A program made the translations under genes and the position numbers. This document shows positions 1-8,017 of a stretch of DNA of 64,000 nucleotides, in pieces (position 1 is the stretch's first letter; the number at the start of each line of letters is the position of its first letter). The notes beneath the pieces were generated by a model. The model had not been told where the DNA came from. It saw nothing but the letters and a program-made list of their open reading frames with translations, and ran no database searches. Source of the DNA: CAZQWJ01 sp964597265 (GTDB lineage: Bacteria > Patescibacteriota > 4484-211 > JAGQKX01). The DNA lies in the NCBI GenBank assembly GCA_964597265.1, contig CAZQWJ010000002.1, positions 1 through 64,000 on the forward strand. Direction: 5' to 3'.

Positions 1-95
1 CGCCATACAAACTGCAGAGCAAGACTCAGCGGAAAGAATCAATGCGGCAGGCAATCAACCGACGGCTCGCAGCACTCACCACTGACTAACAACGT

Positions 96-1340
96 ATGCA
101 TATTAAGATATCCGAAGCGCAAGCAAAACGTGCACTGTATACGACACTCAAAATACCTCAACAAGTCCTGCCCCTGACGGACGTCGCCCAACTTGCCGCA
201 TTGCCTGAAACCGAGCCGTGGCTTACACAGACTTCTTTGGTTGCCAAACCCGACATGTTCATTGGCAAGCGTGGCAAGAGCCATCTTATTTTGCTCAACC
301 AGCCTTGGCGAGAAACTCAGCAGTGGGTCACCGACCACTGGGGCCAAACGGTCGTGTTGCAGGATACGCCAGTAGTATTAGATCAATTTCTGATCGAACC
401 ATATATCGAACATACACTAGATCAGGAGTATTTCCTTGCCATACAGACAGTGCATGATCATGATGTACTTTTGTTTAGCGAAAACGGCGGCGTTGATGTA
501 GAGGATAATTGGGATAGGATCCATTCTCTGAACATTGACTTGTTAGATGGACTCTCTCTCACGACATGTACGGAATTTGTCCATTCGGTCGTACCTGCCA
601 CATATCCGGTTGAAGCAATCAGCGACGTTATCGTACGTCTGTACGATTTTTTTGTAACCTGGGGATTTGTTTCTCTTGAAATAAACCCGCTGATTATTAC
701 CAACGACACGGTGTATATCGCAGATCTTAAATGCCGAATCGACAGTGACGCACAGTGGCAGGCAGGGGAATCGTGGAAAGAATTTTTTGATATGGAACCA
801 CGCACAGCAGACGATCTCATCCAAATCGTAGAAAAGACGATCAAACAACTTGATGCCAACTCAAGCTCATCGTTGAAATTGCGAGTACTCAATCCAAACG
901 GCTCCATATGGCCATTAGTTGCCGGAGGCGGGGCAAGCATCATTGTGGCAGATGCACTAACCCAAAAAGGCCTGGGAGGAGAAATAGGCTTTTACGGCGA
1001 GTATAGCGGTAACCCTGACCATCAGTTAATGCATGAATACACCGATGGGGTAATCCGTTTGTTGTTAGAGGCAAAAACATCCAAACCAAAGTACTTACTC
1101 ATCCTGGGAGCTGTAGCTAATTTTACTGATGTAGCAGAAACGTTTGCAGGAATTAGCTCAGTGCTGCGTGAGTATACCAACCAACTTCGACAACAGCACG
1201 TAACCGTGATAGTCAGACGAGGAGGTCCTAATTACCAAAAAGGTCTTGCATGTATCCAAGAACAACTTCGGCAATTACAATTGCCTCATGCAGTTCATGG
1301 CCCTGAAACAGGGATAACTGATGTTATATGGAACATATAA
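96..1340 (+). CDS. aclB: ATP-citrate lyase, small (ATP-grasp) subunit
   Basis: Small subunit of ATP-citrate lyase, which with AclA cleaves citrate plus CoA and ATP into acetyl-CoA, oxaloacetate, ADP and phosphate in the cytosol. The 414-residue protein follows human ACLY and green-sulfur-bacterial AclB throughout: the ATP-grasp strand VAKPDMFIGKRGK (about residues 50-62), FLIEPYIEHT, GGVDVEDNWD, LEINPLI (about 195-201), then the citrate-binding half with VAGGGASIIVAD, YGEYSGNP, ANFTDVAETF and VRRGGPNYQKGL. No Shine-Dalgarno site or clear -10 precedes the ATG, so it may be read from an upstream operon. It overlaps aclA by 13 bp, implying translational coupling. A plain succinyl-CoA synthetase beta subunit is the alternative, but the citrate-domain motifs argue against it. 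Confidence 0.93.
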   Translation: MHIKISEAQAKRALYTTLKIPQQVLPLTDVAQLAALPETEPWLTQTSLVAKPDMFIGKRGKSHLILLNQPWRETQQWVTDHWGQTVVLQDTPVVLDQFLIEPYIEHTLDQEYFLAIQTVHDHDVLLFSENGGVDVEDNWDRIHSLNIDLLDGLSLTTCTEFVHSVVPATYPVEAISDVIVRLYDFFVTWGFVSLEINPLIITNDTVYIADLKCRIDSDAQWQAGESWKEFFDMEPRTADDLIQIVEKTIKQLDANSSSSLKLRVLNPNGSIWPLVAGGGASIIVADALTQKGLGGEIGFYGEYSGNPDHQLMHEYTDGVIRLLLEAKTSKPKYLLILGAVANFTDVAETFAGISSVLREYTNQLRQQHVTVIVRRGGPNYQKGLACIQEQLRQLQLPHAVHGPETGITDVIWNI

Positions 1341-3106
1341 ACCGCGATTCGCGTATTTTTTATTACGCCGGCAGTGATAACGCCATCCAGACAACTCTCG
1401 ACTTTGATTTTGCATGTGGCAAACCCAAACCATCACTTGTTGGCCTGATCAAACCAGGCAAGCGCGGTACGCAGATCCACTTTTGGGGCAGTCAACCTAT
1501 CTTACTGCCCACCTACCCATCATTAACAAGCGCAATGGCACACCATCCAGATGTAGTTGCAGTGGTCAATTTTGCTTCCAAACGAAACGCCCGCCAGGTT
1601 GCCGAAGAGATCATCGCCTTTCCCACAGTACGATATCAGGTGATTATCGCCGAAGGTATCGCGGAGCGAGATATGCGTATAGTCAGGCAAAAGGCAAAAA
1701 AGGCCAAACATACTATCTTTGGACCATCTATCTTTGGCATTATCATTGCAGGGACCATTCAGTTGGGGCCAGCTGGGGGCGGGGTTGAGTTACAAGCTCG
1801 TGCTGGTTTGCACCAAACCGGACACGTAGCTGTGGTTACCAAATCAGGCGGACTTGTGAACGAATTTGCCCATATTGTAGCCCAGGCAACCGGGAGTGTG
1901 CACAGTATTATCGCCATAGGTGGTGATCGCTTTCCTGGTACAACTTTGTGTGAAGTGTTTAACCTGTTAGAACCAGATCCACAGGTCAAACTGGTGGTCA
2001 TGCAGGGAGAGGTGGGCGGCCGACAGGAAATTGCCGTTGCCGATGCAATCAAAGATGGCACGCTCACCAAACCCATCGTCGCCTATACAACAGGCATCGC
2101 AGCAGACTCATTTCCCAGAGAGTTTCAATTTGGGCATGCAGGCGCACAGGCAGTACAGGACGATGAATCCGCAGTACGCAAAAACCAGATCCTGCGTGAA
2201 GCAGGTGCTCGTGTGCCGGATAGTTTTGAACAACTGGGCGAGGTCGTCAAAAAACAGGCTACGCGCCTTAAGATATCTGCCAACGACCCATACGAATTAG
2301 ACACAGCGTTATTTCAAAACAGACACAAACCTGGCATTGTTTCCACAATTACAGATGATAGTAGCGGCATACCCCTATACAATGGCAACTCCGCCCTCGA
2401 CCTTGCCACAAACCCTGATATCTCCATTGCCGAAGTAATTGGCCACCTATGGCTGAAAAAAAACATACCACCGGTATTGGCTGACTTTATCAATGTCTTT
2501 CTCAAACTCACTGCAGATCATGGTCCGAATGTTGCTGGTGCTCACAACACGATTGTTACCGCACGAGCGGGCAAAGACCTTATGTCGTCGTTGGCTGCGG
2601 GACTACTCACCATTGGGCCACGATTTGGCGGAGCCTCAGGCAGCGCTGCAAATGTATGGTATCAAGGGGTACATACCAATACATCAGCACGTGCATTAGT
2701 GGATACTATGAACAAAAAACATGAACCAATTCCTGGCATTGGGCACCGTATAAAGAACAGATTCAATCCCGATCAACGAGTCGAATTGCTGCAACAATTC
2801 GCCACAGAGCGTTTGGTGCAGACGAGGTATCTTGACTTTGCCCGGGCGGTTGAGGCAATCACACTTGCCAAGAACCACTCGCTTATTTTGAATATAGATG
2901 GCATGCTTGGCGCAGTGGCGCTTGACGTGTTTGTTGAAGCGGGTAGCACAAACGAAGAGCTTGAGGAATATCTTTCGTATGACATACTGGACGGGCTTTT
3001 TGTCCTAAGCAGAAGCATCGGATTGATCGGCCATTACATTGACCAAAAACGGCTCGGAGCGCCCCTATATCGCCACGATCCTAACGATACGTTTATTGCA
3101 ACATAG
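1328..3106 (+). CDS. aclA: ATP-citrate lyase, large subunit (CoA ligase plus citrate synthase-like domains)
   Basis: Large subunit of ATP-citrate lyase, 592 residues, close to the roughly 610 of the Chlorobium protein. The first half is succinyl-CoA-ligase alpha-like, with the phosphohistidine motif FQFGHAGAQAVQDDESA (about residues 255-271) and KNQILREAGARVP. The second half is citrate synthase-like, with GPNVAGAHNTIVTARAGKDL, GPRFGGASG, PIPGIGHRIK, ILNIDGMLGA and GHYIDQKRLGAPLYRHD, retaining the citryl-CoA lyase His and Asp residues known from human ACLY. The start codon lies inside the end of aclB. With the malic enzyme at 52 kb it suggests that citrate, oxaloacetate/malate and acetyl-CoA or pyruvate are interconverted. 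The direction in the cell cannot be told from sequence. Confidence 0.94.
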   Translation: MEHINRDSRIFYYAGSDNAIQTTLDFDFACGKPKPSLVGLIKPGKRGTQIHFWGSQPILLPTYPSLTSAMAHHPDVVAVVNFASKRNARQVAEEIIAFPTVRYQVIIAEGIAERDMRIVRQKAKKAKHTIFGPSIFGIIIAGTIQLGPAGGGVELQARAGLHQTGHVAVVTKSGGLVNEFAHIVAQATGSVHSIIAIGGDRFPGTTLCEVFNLLEPDPQVKLVVMQGEVGGRQEIAVADAIKDGTLTKPIVAYTTGIAADSFPREFQFGHAGAQAVQDDESAVRKNQILREAGARVPDSFEQLGEVVKKQATRLKISANDPYELDTALFQNRHKPGIVSTITDDSSGIPLYNGNSALDLATNPDISIAEVIGHLWLKKNIPPVLADFINVFLKLTADHGPNVAGAHNTIVTARAGKDLMSSLAAGLLTIGPRFGGASGSAANVWYQGVHTNTSARALVDTMNKKHEPIPGIGHRIKNRFNPDQRVELLQQFATERLVQTRYLDFARAVEAITLAKNHSLILNIDGMLGAVALDVFVEAGSTNEELEEYLSYDILDGLFVLSRSIGLIGHYIDQKRLGAPLYRHDPNDTFIAT

Positions 3107-3128
3107 GCAGGCAGGATATGCAATATTC

Positions 3129-3548
3129 TCAAGAAGTTTGGGTAGTGACAGTGTTATGTGCGAGTTTCTCTTTGACTTTCTGTACCAACGCTCCCAAGGG
3201 CATCTCTGCCTTGATGAAATAGTCCTCAACATTGTACTGCTTGGCAGTTTCCCAAAAATCAGTGTTGTTTAGGTTAGACAGAATGATGATACGCGCGGTA
3301 CGACCCCAATCATCTTCACGCAGTTTTTTGATCATGGTTAATCCATCCATGCGAGGAGTCATAATATCCACCAGCAATAAATCCGGTTCCACGCGACGGG
3401 CATGCACATACCCCTCTTCGCCATCTCGTACGGAAATGACACGAAAACCTTCTTTCTCTAGTGAGGCAGTAATGGCATTACGTAAGTCATCGGTATCCTC
3501 TATCACCATGATTGTGGATGGTACTGGACCTTGATTCGTTTCTGTCAT
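3129..3548 (-). CDS. Stand-alone response regulator receiver protein
   Basis: Single receiver domain (139 aa) with no output domain, so it probably works by protein contact or as a phosphorelay intermediate. Visible signature: acidic pair in VIEDTDDL, phospho-acceptor Asp in LLVDIMTPRMDG, switch Ser in IILSNLN, and conserved Lys in DYFIKAE. The Lys is followed by Ala rather than the usual Pro. I chose the internal ATG at 3548 because the longer frame starts inside the neighbouring receiver gene. It shares a distinctive LREDDWG segment with the next receiver gene, which suggests tandem duplication. It is the last gene of the kinase/receiver operon. Confidence 0.88.
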   Translation of the reverse strand: MTETNQGPVPSTIMVIEDTDDLRNAITASLEKEGFRVISVRDGEEGYVHARRVEPDLLLVDIMTPRMDGLTMIKKLREDDWGRTARIIILSNLNNTDFWETAKQYNVEDYFIKAEMPLGALVQKVKEKLAHNTVTTQTS

Positions 3549-3555
3549 AGCAAGT

Positions 3556-3942
3556 TCATACCAAAGGTTCGGCTGTCTGCTGTAGTTTCCGCTGAATATT
3601 AGCAACTACTTTTTCAAGTTCCCAGTTTGATTTGACCATATAATCAACCACACCATATTTTTGGACTGCCGCAATCTGATCTGCATCACCTACATTGGTC
3701 AGCATCATGATGGACGCATTCTTACCCCAATCGTCCTCTCGTACGGCTCGTACCAGCTCTTCTCCGTTCATCTCCGGCATAATAATATCAATTAATAACA
3801 AATCAGGGTGTTCTGCCAATGCAAGTGCAAGGCCTCTTTTGCCATCAGTTGCTTGCAGTATGGTATGGCCTTCCTTTTCCAATGCTACCGCAATAGCTTC
3901 TCGAATTGGTTGCATATCCTCCACTACTAGTATTTTTGCCAT
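3556..3942 (-). CDS. Stand-alone response regulator receiver protein
   Basis: Receiver domain of 128 aa covering the whole protein, with no output domain. Acidic pocket in VVEDMQPI, phospho-acceptor Asp in LLIDIIMPEMNG, switch Thr in MMLTNVG, and conserved Lys in DYMVKSN, again not followed by Pro. Its VREDDWG stretch matches the paralogue immediately downstream. It sits 3 bp from the histidine kinase gene that precedes it in the operon, so that kinase is the obvious phosphodonor (inferred from position). Confidence 0.9.
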   Translation of the reverse strand: MAKILVVEDMQPIREAIAVALEKEGHTILQATDGKRGLALALAEHPDLLLIDIIMPEMNGEELVRAVREDDWGKNASIMMLTNVGDADQIAAVQKYGVVDYMVKSNWELEKVVANIQRKLQQTAEPLV

Positions 3943-3945
3943 ATG

Positions 3946-5553
3946 CTATGTCAGAGACTTGCTGCCAGACCGGGACTTCATCCCCTCCAGTGGAATCGTA
4001 ACATAAAATGTCGTACCCTTGTTTTCCTCTGATTCAAACCAGACCCTTCCGCCTGCATGATCAAGGATTGATTTGACAATATACAGCCCCAATCCCGTTC
4101 CTTCGGTGTTTCGTGCCGTTACATTCTCTGCGCGGAACAACTTGGAAAAAATACGATCCTGCTGGTCCACTGGGATCCCAAAGCCACTGTCACTTACCCG
4201 TATCATAACATCAGGATACCGTTTTACAATGTCCAGTGAAACAAATCCTTCTTCTGGCGTATATTTGATCGCATTGGTCAACAAATTCTGTACGATCATC
4301 GTCATAAGGCGAGGGTCGACCTTAATCGATTCGATCGACTCGTCAAAATTAAACTGCACACGATGTTTCTTCTCGCGGATTAGTGGCTCCACATCGCGTA
4401 ACACGTTATTACAGAGCTGTTTGAGGTCGGTTGGTTCAGGTTCAATAAGTAACGTGCCCAGCTCCAATCGAGAAACGTTCAGCAGTGCATTGACCAGATC
4501 AATCATACGACGATTCCCTTGGTAGATAACTTCAAGATAATTACGTTGCTCATCCGTGAGATTATCAGCATCCGTCCCCAGAATCAGTTCAGTGTACCAA
4601 CTGATCGTAGTAAGTGGTGTTCGTAACTGGTGGGAGGCCAAGGAAACAAACTCGGTCTTGGCACGGTCTATGTCTCTCTCGTGTGTTATGTCGCGAAAAA
4701 CTCCTACACCTCCAATCACATCACCATCTACCAGCACAGGAGACGCAGTGATTGCTAACGAAACCTTTACCATATCACTTCTCACAATCCGAAACGATCT
4801 CTCCATCACCCTCCGCTTGTCACGTAACGACTGTATCAACGGATGTACTGAAGGGATAACCATCGCGCTATGTTCATCTTCAAGAAGCATGGCATCCGTA
4901 ATGGAGCTGCCTATTGCTGCCTCATCGATCTGGAGGAGCTCTTTTGCGGCTTTGTTCAGTGTTACTATCTTACCTTCTGCATCGGTCACGATGACACCCT
5001 CACCGATGCTTTCGATAATAGCCTCGGATTTGGCGTTGGCATGCACCAGCGCAGAGGTCGTGCCTCCCTGTTTGACTTCGCCTGCATCATCCTGATCAGC
5101 ATTTTTTAGAACAAAACCCACCAGGGCATCATTGACAAGGATAGGCTGAAGCATTGCCGGGTGCTCAAATTTGGTACCGTTTCGCAATTCACCACGCACC
5201 TGCAAAGGATACGGTTCCTCCTGATTACGGAGGCGATGCCACATGTCGGGCAAAGAAACACCTGGTATATCCTGTACCAGTAGGTCCAATGAACGGTTGA
5301 TGAGCTCTTTTGTTTCTATACCGTTGACACTTCGCACACTCGGCGCAACATCAAGAATATCTCCATTCACATCTATCAACACCATATAGTGTTGGCCCGG
5401 ACCGAGCAAGCCACGTAGCAACACCATGTGGCGCATAGACATGTCCAACTGTTTGCGTGACGACTTGGTAACAAGGTGATTGCTAACGAGCAGAGAGATG
5501 ATAATAATCAGGGCGGAAAAAATGACAAGGGTGATAGGAATTATGTACGGCAT
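3946..5553 (-). CDS. Membrane-bound PAS sensor histidine kinase
   Basis: Histidine kinase of 535 aa. One N-terminal membrane helix (about residues 5-24), a PAS-like sensor region (about 40-150), a second PAS domain (about 175-290, EGVIVTDAEGKIV to VFRDITHERD), a HisKA dimerisation helix with phospho-His at about 308 in FVSLASHQLRTPLTT, and a HATPase domain with N-box LLTNAIKYTPEEG, G1 VSDSGFGIP and G2 GTGLGLYIVKSI. No periplasmic sensor loop is evident, so the signal is probably intracellular or membrane-linked. It is flanked on both sides by stand-alone receivers with 3-bp spacings, forming a closed two-component operon. Confidence 0.95.
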   Translation of the reverse strand: MPYIIPITLVIFSALIIIISLLVSNHLVTKSSRKQLDMSMRHMVLLRGLLGPGQHYMVLIDVNGDILDVAPSVRSVNGIETKELINRSLDLLVQDIPGVSLPDMWHRLRNQEEPYPLQVRGELRNGTKFEHPAMLQPILVNDALVGFVLKNADQDDAGEVKQGGTTSALVHANAKSEAIIESIGEGVIVTDAEGKIVTLNKAAKELLQIDEAAIGSSITDAMLLEDEHSAMVIPSVHPLIQSLRDKRRVMERSFRIVRSDMVKVSLAITASPVLVDGDVIGGVGVFRDITHERDIDRAKTEFVSLASHQLRTPLTTISWYTELILGTDADNLTDEQRNYLEVIYQGNRRMIDLVNALLNVSRLELGTLLIEPEPTDLKQLCNNVLRDVEPLIREKKHRVQFNFDESIESIKVDPRLMTMIVQNLLTNAIKYTPEEGFVSLDIVKRYPDVMIRVSDSGFGIPVDQQDRIFSKLFRAENVTARNTEGTGLGLYIVKSILDHAGGRVWFESEENKGTTFYVTIPLEGMKSRSGSKSLT

Positions 5554-5556
5554 ACT

Positions 5557-5952
5557 TTAGTGTGGTTGGCCTGTTTGTGACGACCGAACTTTGTTAACCA
5601 AATCGACTAGCGTATGTAACGAAGTCTCTGATTTAATAAAATACTCAACCGCACCAAGCCGCTTTGCTTCGGTGATTTCATCCTCCCTGCTTAGGTTAGA
5701 CGCAATGATAACCGGCGTTGTTACCCCATTTCGCACTAATTCTTCCAATACCTGTAACCCGTTTTTTTGAGGCATGAGAATATCCAAGATGATCAAATCA
5801 AATGCATTGGGTTGTTGCATTTTTGCCAATACATCATTGCCATTAGAAACCACCGTGACATCAAATCTAGCCTGTTCCAAAACCATTTCCATTGCGCGAG
5901 CCAAAGGCACCTCATCCTCAGCTATCAAAATGGAAAATCGTCCACCACCCAT
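5557..5952 (-). CDS. Stand-alone response regulator receiver protein
   Basis: First gene of the kinase operon; a 131-aa receiver domain without output domain. AEDEVPL supplies the acidic pair, LIILDILMPQKNG the phospho-acceptor, VIIASNLS the switch Ser and EYFIKSE the Lys, followed by Ser instead of Pro. A TATAAC hexamer (plus-strand positions 5959-5964) is placed so that transcription would begin at the ATG itself, suggesting a leaderless message. It differs in sequence from the two downstream receivers, so the three are probably not interchangeable. Confidence 0.9.
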   Translation of the reverse strand: MGGGRFSILIAEDEVPLARAMEMVLEQARFDVTVVSNGNDVLAKMQQPNAFDLIILDILMPQKNGLQVLEELVRNGVTTPVIIASNLSREDEITEAKRLGAVEYFIKSETSLHTLVDLVNKVRSSQTGQPH

Positions 5953-5983
5953 ACAACAGTTATACGCGAATGCCCCTAACTAA

Positions 5984-6697
5984 TCAAGAAAAATCTGCCG
6001 CCATAATCAATGCTACAAAATGGCGTTTGTAATACGTATCAAACATCTTGCTGTACCGGACAACTTCTTCCCGCTGTCTAATCGTGAAACCTGCAAAGAG
6101 GGTTTGCAATTCTCCGGGGGTATACAAAATTCGCTCTATGCCGTCATCAGTACATACAATCTTAGTACCGATATCTAACTGCTGGCCGGTGGCAAGAAAC
6201 TGCGCATAGTACTGATCGTGTATCGTGTACGTATACAAAAACAAGAACGCGCCAGGAGCAAGTACACGGGCAATCTCAGAAAGATACACTGCGCGTTCGT
6301 CTTCGGTCAAAGATGCAAACGTATTGCTATCAATCGCGAATTGAAAAAAGTTGTCTTCATACGGCCAATCGCCTCCTGCATCAGCACGAGTAAAATGCGT
6401 ATTCTGATCCAAACCCGTCTCCTGGGCTTTATACTGTGCATCAGTTATGGCCTCAGCAATACCATCAAATCCATATACGTCAAAACCTAGCGCCGCCAAG
6501 GCCAGGGCATTTCTACCATTACCGCAACCAATATCTAACAGATTGCCACGAAACAAAACCTGATGATCGGTCAAATAATCAAGAAAACGCGTACCTGCCC
6601 CAGCTGGGGCAGCAGGAAATAGCATCTTTTTATGCGTGGGGTTTGTATATACACGTTGCCATTGATTCTGCATAGTGTCTTGATCATACCAAACCAC
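5984..6697 (-). CDS. Class I SAM-dependent methyltransferase
   Basis: A 237-aa methyltransferase with motif I LLDIGCGNGRNALAL (about residues 56-70), an acidic motif II in VYGFDGI, and FQFAIDSNTFASL and ARVLAPGAFLFLYTYT typical of the UbiE/Methyltransf_11 fold. The substrate cannot be read from sequence. The frame opens with GTG at 6697, and an ATG 24 bp further in (6673) is an alternative start. Neither has a Shine-Dalgarno site. It diverges from the endonuclease Q-like gene through a shared AT-rich promoter core at 6706-6714. Confidence 0.8.
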   Translation of the reverse strand: MVWYDQDTMQNQWQRVYTNPTHKKMLFPAAPAGAGTRFLDYLTDHQVLFRGNLLDIGCGNGRNALALAALGFDVYGFDGIAEAITDAQYKAQETGLDQNTHFTRADAGGDWPYEDNFFQFAIDSNTFASLTEDERAVYLSEIARVLAPGAFLFLYTYTIHDQYYAQFLATGQQLDIGTKIVCTDDGIERILYTPGELQTLFAGFTIRQREEVVRYSKMFDTYYKRHFVALIMAADFS

Positions 6698-6705
6698 CTA
6701 TCCGG

Positions 6706-6714
6706 TATATAATA
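6706..6714. promoter_or_regulatory. Shared divergent -10 region (methyltransferase / endoQ-like)
   Basis: The nine bases TATATAATA contain a perfect TATAAT on the plus strand (6708-6713), placing the predicted start at 6720, exactly the ATG of the rightward gene. On the minus strand TATATA or TATTAT puts the leftward start 2-5 bases before the GTG at 6697. No good -35 is seen in either direction. One symmetric core therefore probably serves both genes. Confidence 0.5.
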
Positions 6715-6719
6715 CCTTC

Positions 6720-8015
6720 ATGCCGTTCATCGCCGACTTACACCTCCACTCACGTTACGCCTACGCCTGCAGCAAAAGTCTGTCTATTTCCGAATTAACC
6801 AAATGGGGGATGCTCAAAGGGATCACGGTCTTAGCGACTGGAGATTTTACCCACCCTGCATGGTTACAGGAGTTGAAGCGCGATCTTGAGCCCACTGATA
6901 ACGGCCTGTTTCGACCACGAGAAGACATTGTACAAAACGTCAAAGCGCAGGTCCCTCCCTCGTGCCACCGCGACATATATTTTATGTTGGAATCTGAAGT
7001 GAGCACTATTTATAGTAAATATGACAAAGTCCGCAAGGTGCACCATTTGCTGTATGTTCCCAGTTTTGAGATTGCAGAAACCATCAACACCCAACTAGCT
7101 CAGATTGGTAATTTGGCATCAGATGGTCGACCCATACTGGGTATTGACAGTGAAGCACTGCTGAAGATCATCGTTGACGCAGGACCACAAAGTTACCTCG
7201 TACCAGCTCATGCATGGACACCACACTTTGCGGTATTTGGCTCCAATTCCGGATTTGACTCACTTGAGGCGTGTTATGGCGAACTGACACCGAATATTTT
7301 TGCCATTGAAACAGGCCTTTCCTCCGACCCTGAGATGAATCGTTGTTGGTCCGATCTTGATAATTTGGCCTTGATCTCAGGGTCGGACAGCCATTCCGCG
7401 CCACGCATCGGTCGAGAGGCCAACATATTCGATACTGATATATCGTATGACAGCATATGGGACAGCGTTAAGACAAGAGACCATTCACGTTTTGTCGGTA
7501 CCATAGAGTTTTTTCCACACGAAGGACGCTATCATTATGACGGGCATCGCAACTGTAATATGGTGTTGCATCCGAGAGAGAGTACTGAGCATAATGACCT
7601 TTGTCCTGTCTGCGGTAAGAAACTCACGCTGGGCGTTCTGCATCGGGTATTGGAATTAGCTGATAGGGAAGAATCGGTTAATCCCGAATACTGCATGAAT
7701 AGTATTCCTTTGGCCGAAATCATTGCTGAGATCGAACATACCAAAAGTGTGCATTCAAAAAAAGTCCAGGCAAAATACTTTTCTCTGCTTGCCGCCCTGG
7801 GACCAGAAACTGATATTTTGTTACATCAACCGCTGGATACAATAGCACAACAAGGTGGCATGTTACTGAGCAAGGCCATAGAAAAAGTCCGTGCAGGTAC
7901 GGTGGCTATACAGCCCGGCTATGATGGATTGTACGGGGTGATTCAGGTATTTGGTGAGGAGGAACGCGCGTTGTTGGAGAAACAAGGTACTGACGAACAG
8001 CTTTCGCTTATTTGA
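6720..8015 (+). CDS. Endonuclease Q-like PHP nuclease with zinc finger
   Basis: A 431-aa PHP-family phosphoesterase. Metal ligands are visible in DLHLHS (6-11), GDFTHP (41-46), ESE (91-93), PAHAWTP (162-168) and GSDSHS (221-226). They are followed by a Cys cluster (Cys279, then CPVCG at 295-299), the layout of archaeal/bacterial endonuclease Q, which nicks DNA 5' of deaminated bases such as uracil and hypoxanthine. Such proteins are often labelled only as PHP or UvrD-associated. A UvrD-type helicase starts 2 bp downstream, fitting a repair pair. The TATAAT at 6708-6713 implies a leaderless transcript. The specific substrate is inferred from family resemblance. Confidence 0.8.
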   Translation: MPFIADLHLHSRYAYACSKSLSISELTKWGMLKGITVLATGDFTHPAWLQELKRDLEPTDNGLFRPREDIVQNVKAQVPPSCHRDIYFMLESEVSTIYSKYDKVRKVHHLLYVPSFEIAETINTQLAQIGNLASDGRPILGIDSEALLKIIVDAGPQSYLVPAHAWTPHFAVFGSNSGFDSLEACYGELTPNIFAIETGLSSDPEMNRCWSDLDNLALISGSDSHSAPRIGREANIFDTDISYDSIWDSVKTRDHSRFVGTIEFFPHEGRYHYDGHRNCNMVLHPRESTEHNDLCPVCGKKLTLGVLHRVLELADREESVNPEYCMNSIPLAEIIAEIEHTKSVHSKKVQAKYFSLLAALGPETDILLHQPLDTIAQQGGMLLSKAIEKVRAGTVAIQPGYDGLYGVIQVFGEEERALLEKQGTDEQLSLI

Positions 8016-8017
8016 CC

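Noticed and set aside
2..89. Possible C-terminus of a gene entering from the left edge (frames ending at 85 or 89)
   Set aside because: Two different frames are open for about 28 codons and neither tail is recognisable, so no call is safe.
3700..4500. Ser-rich plus-strand frames opposite the histidine kinase and many similar ones in the ribosomal operon
   Set aside because: Shadow frames of well-supported minus-strand genes; no start signals or recognisable domains.
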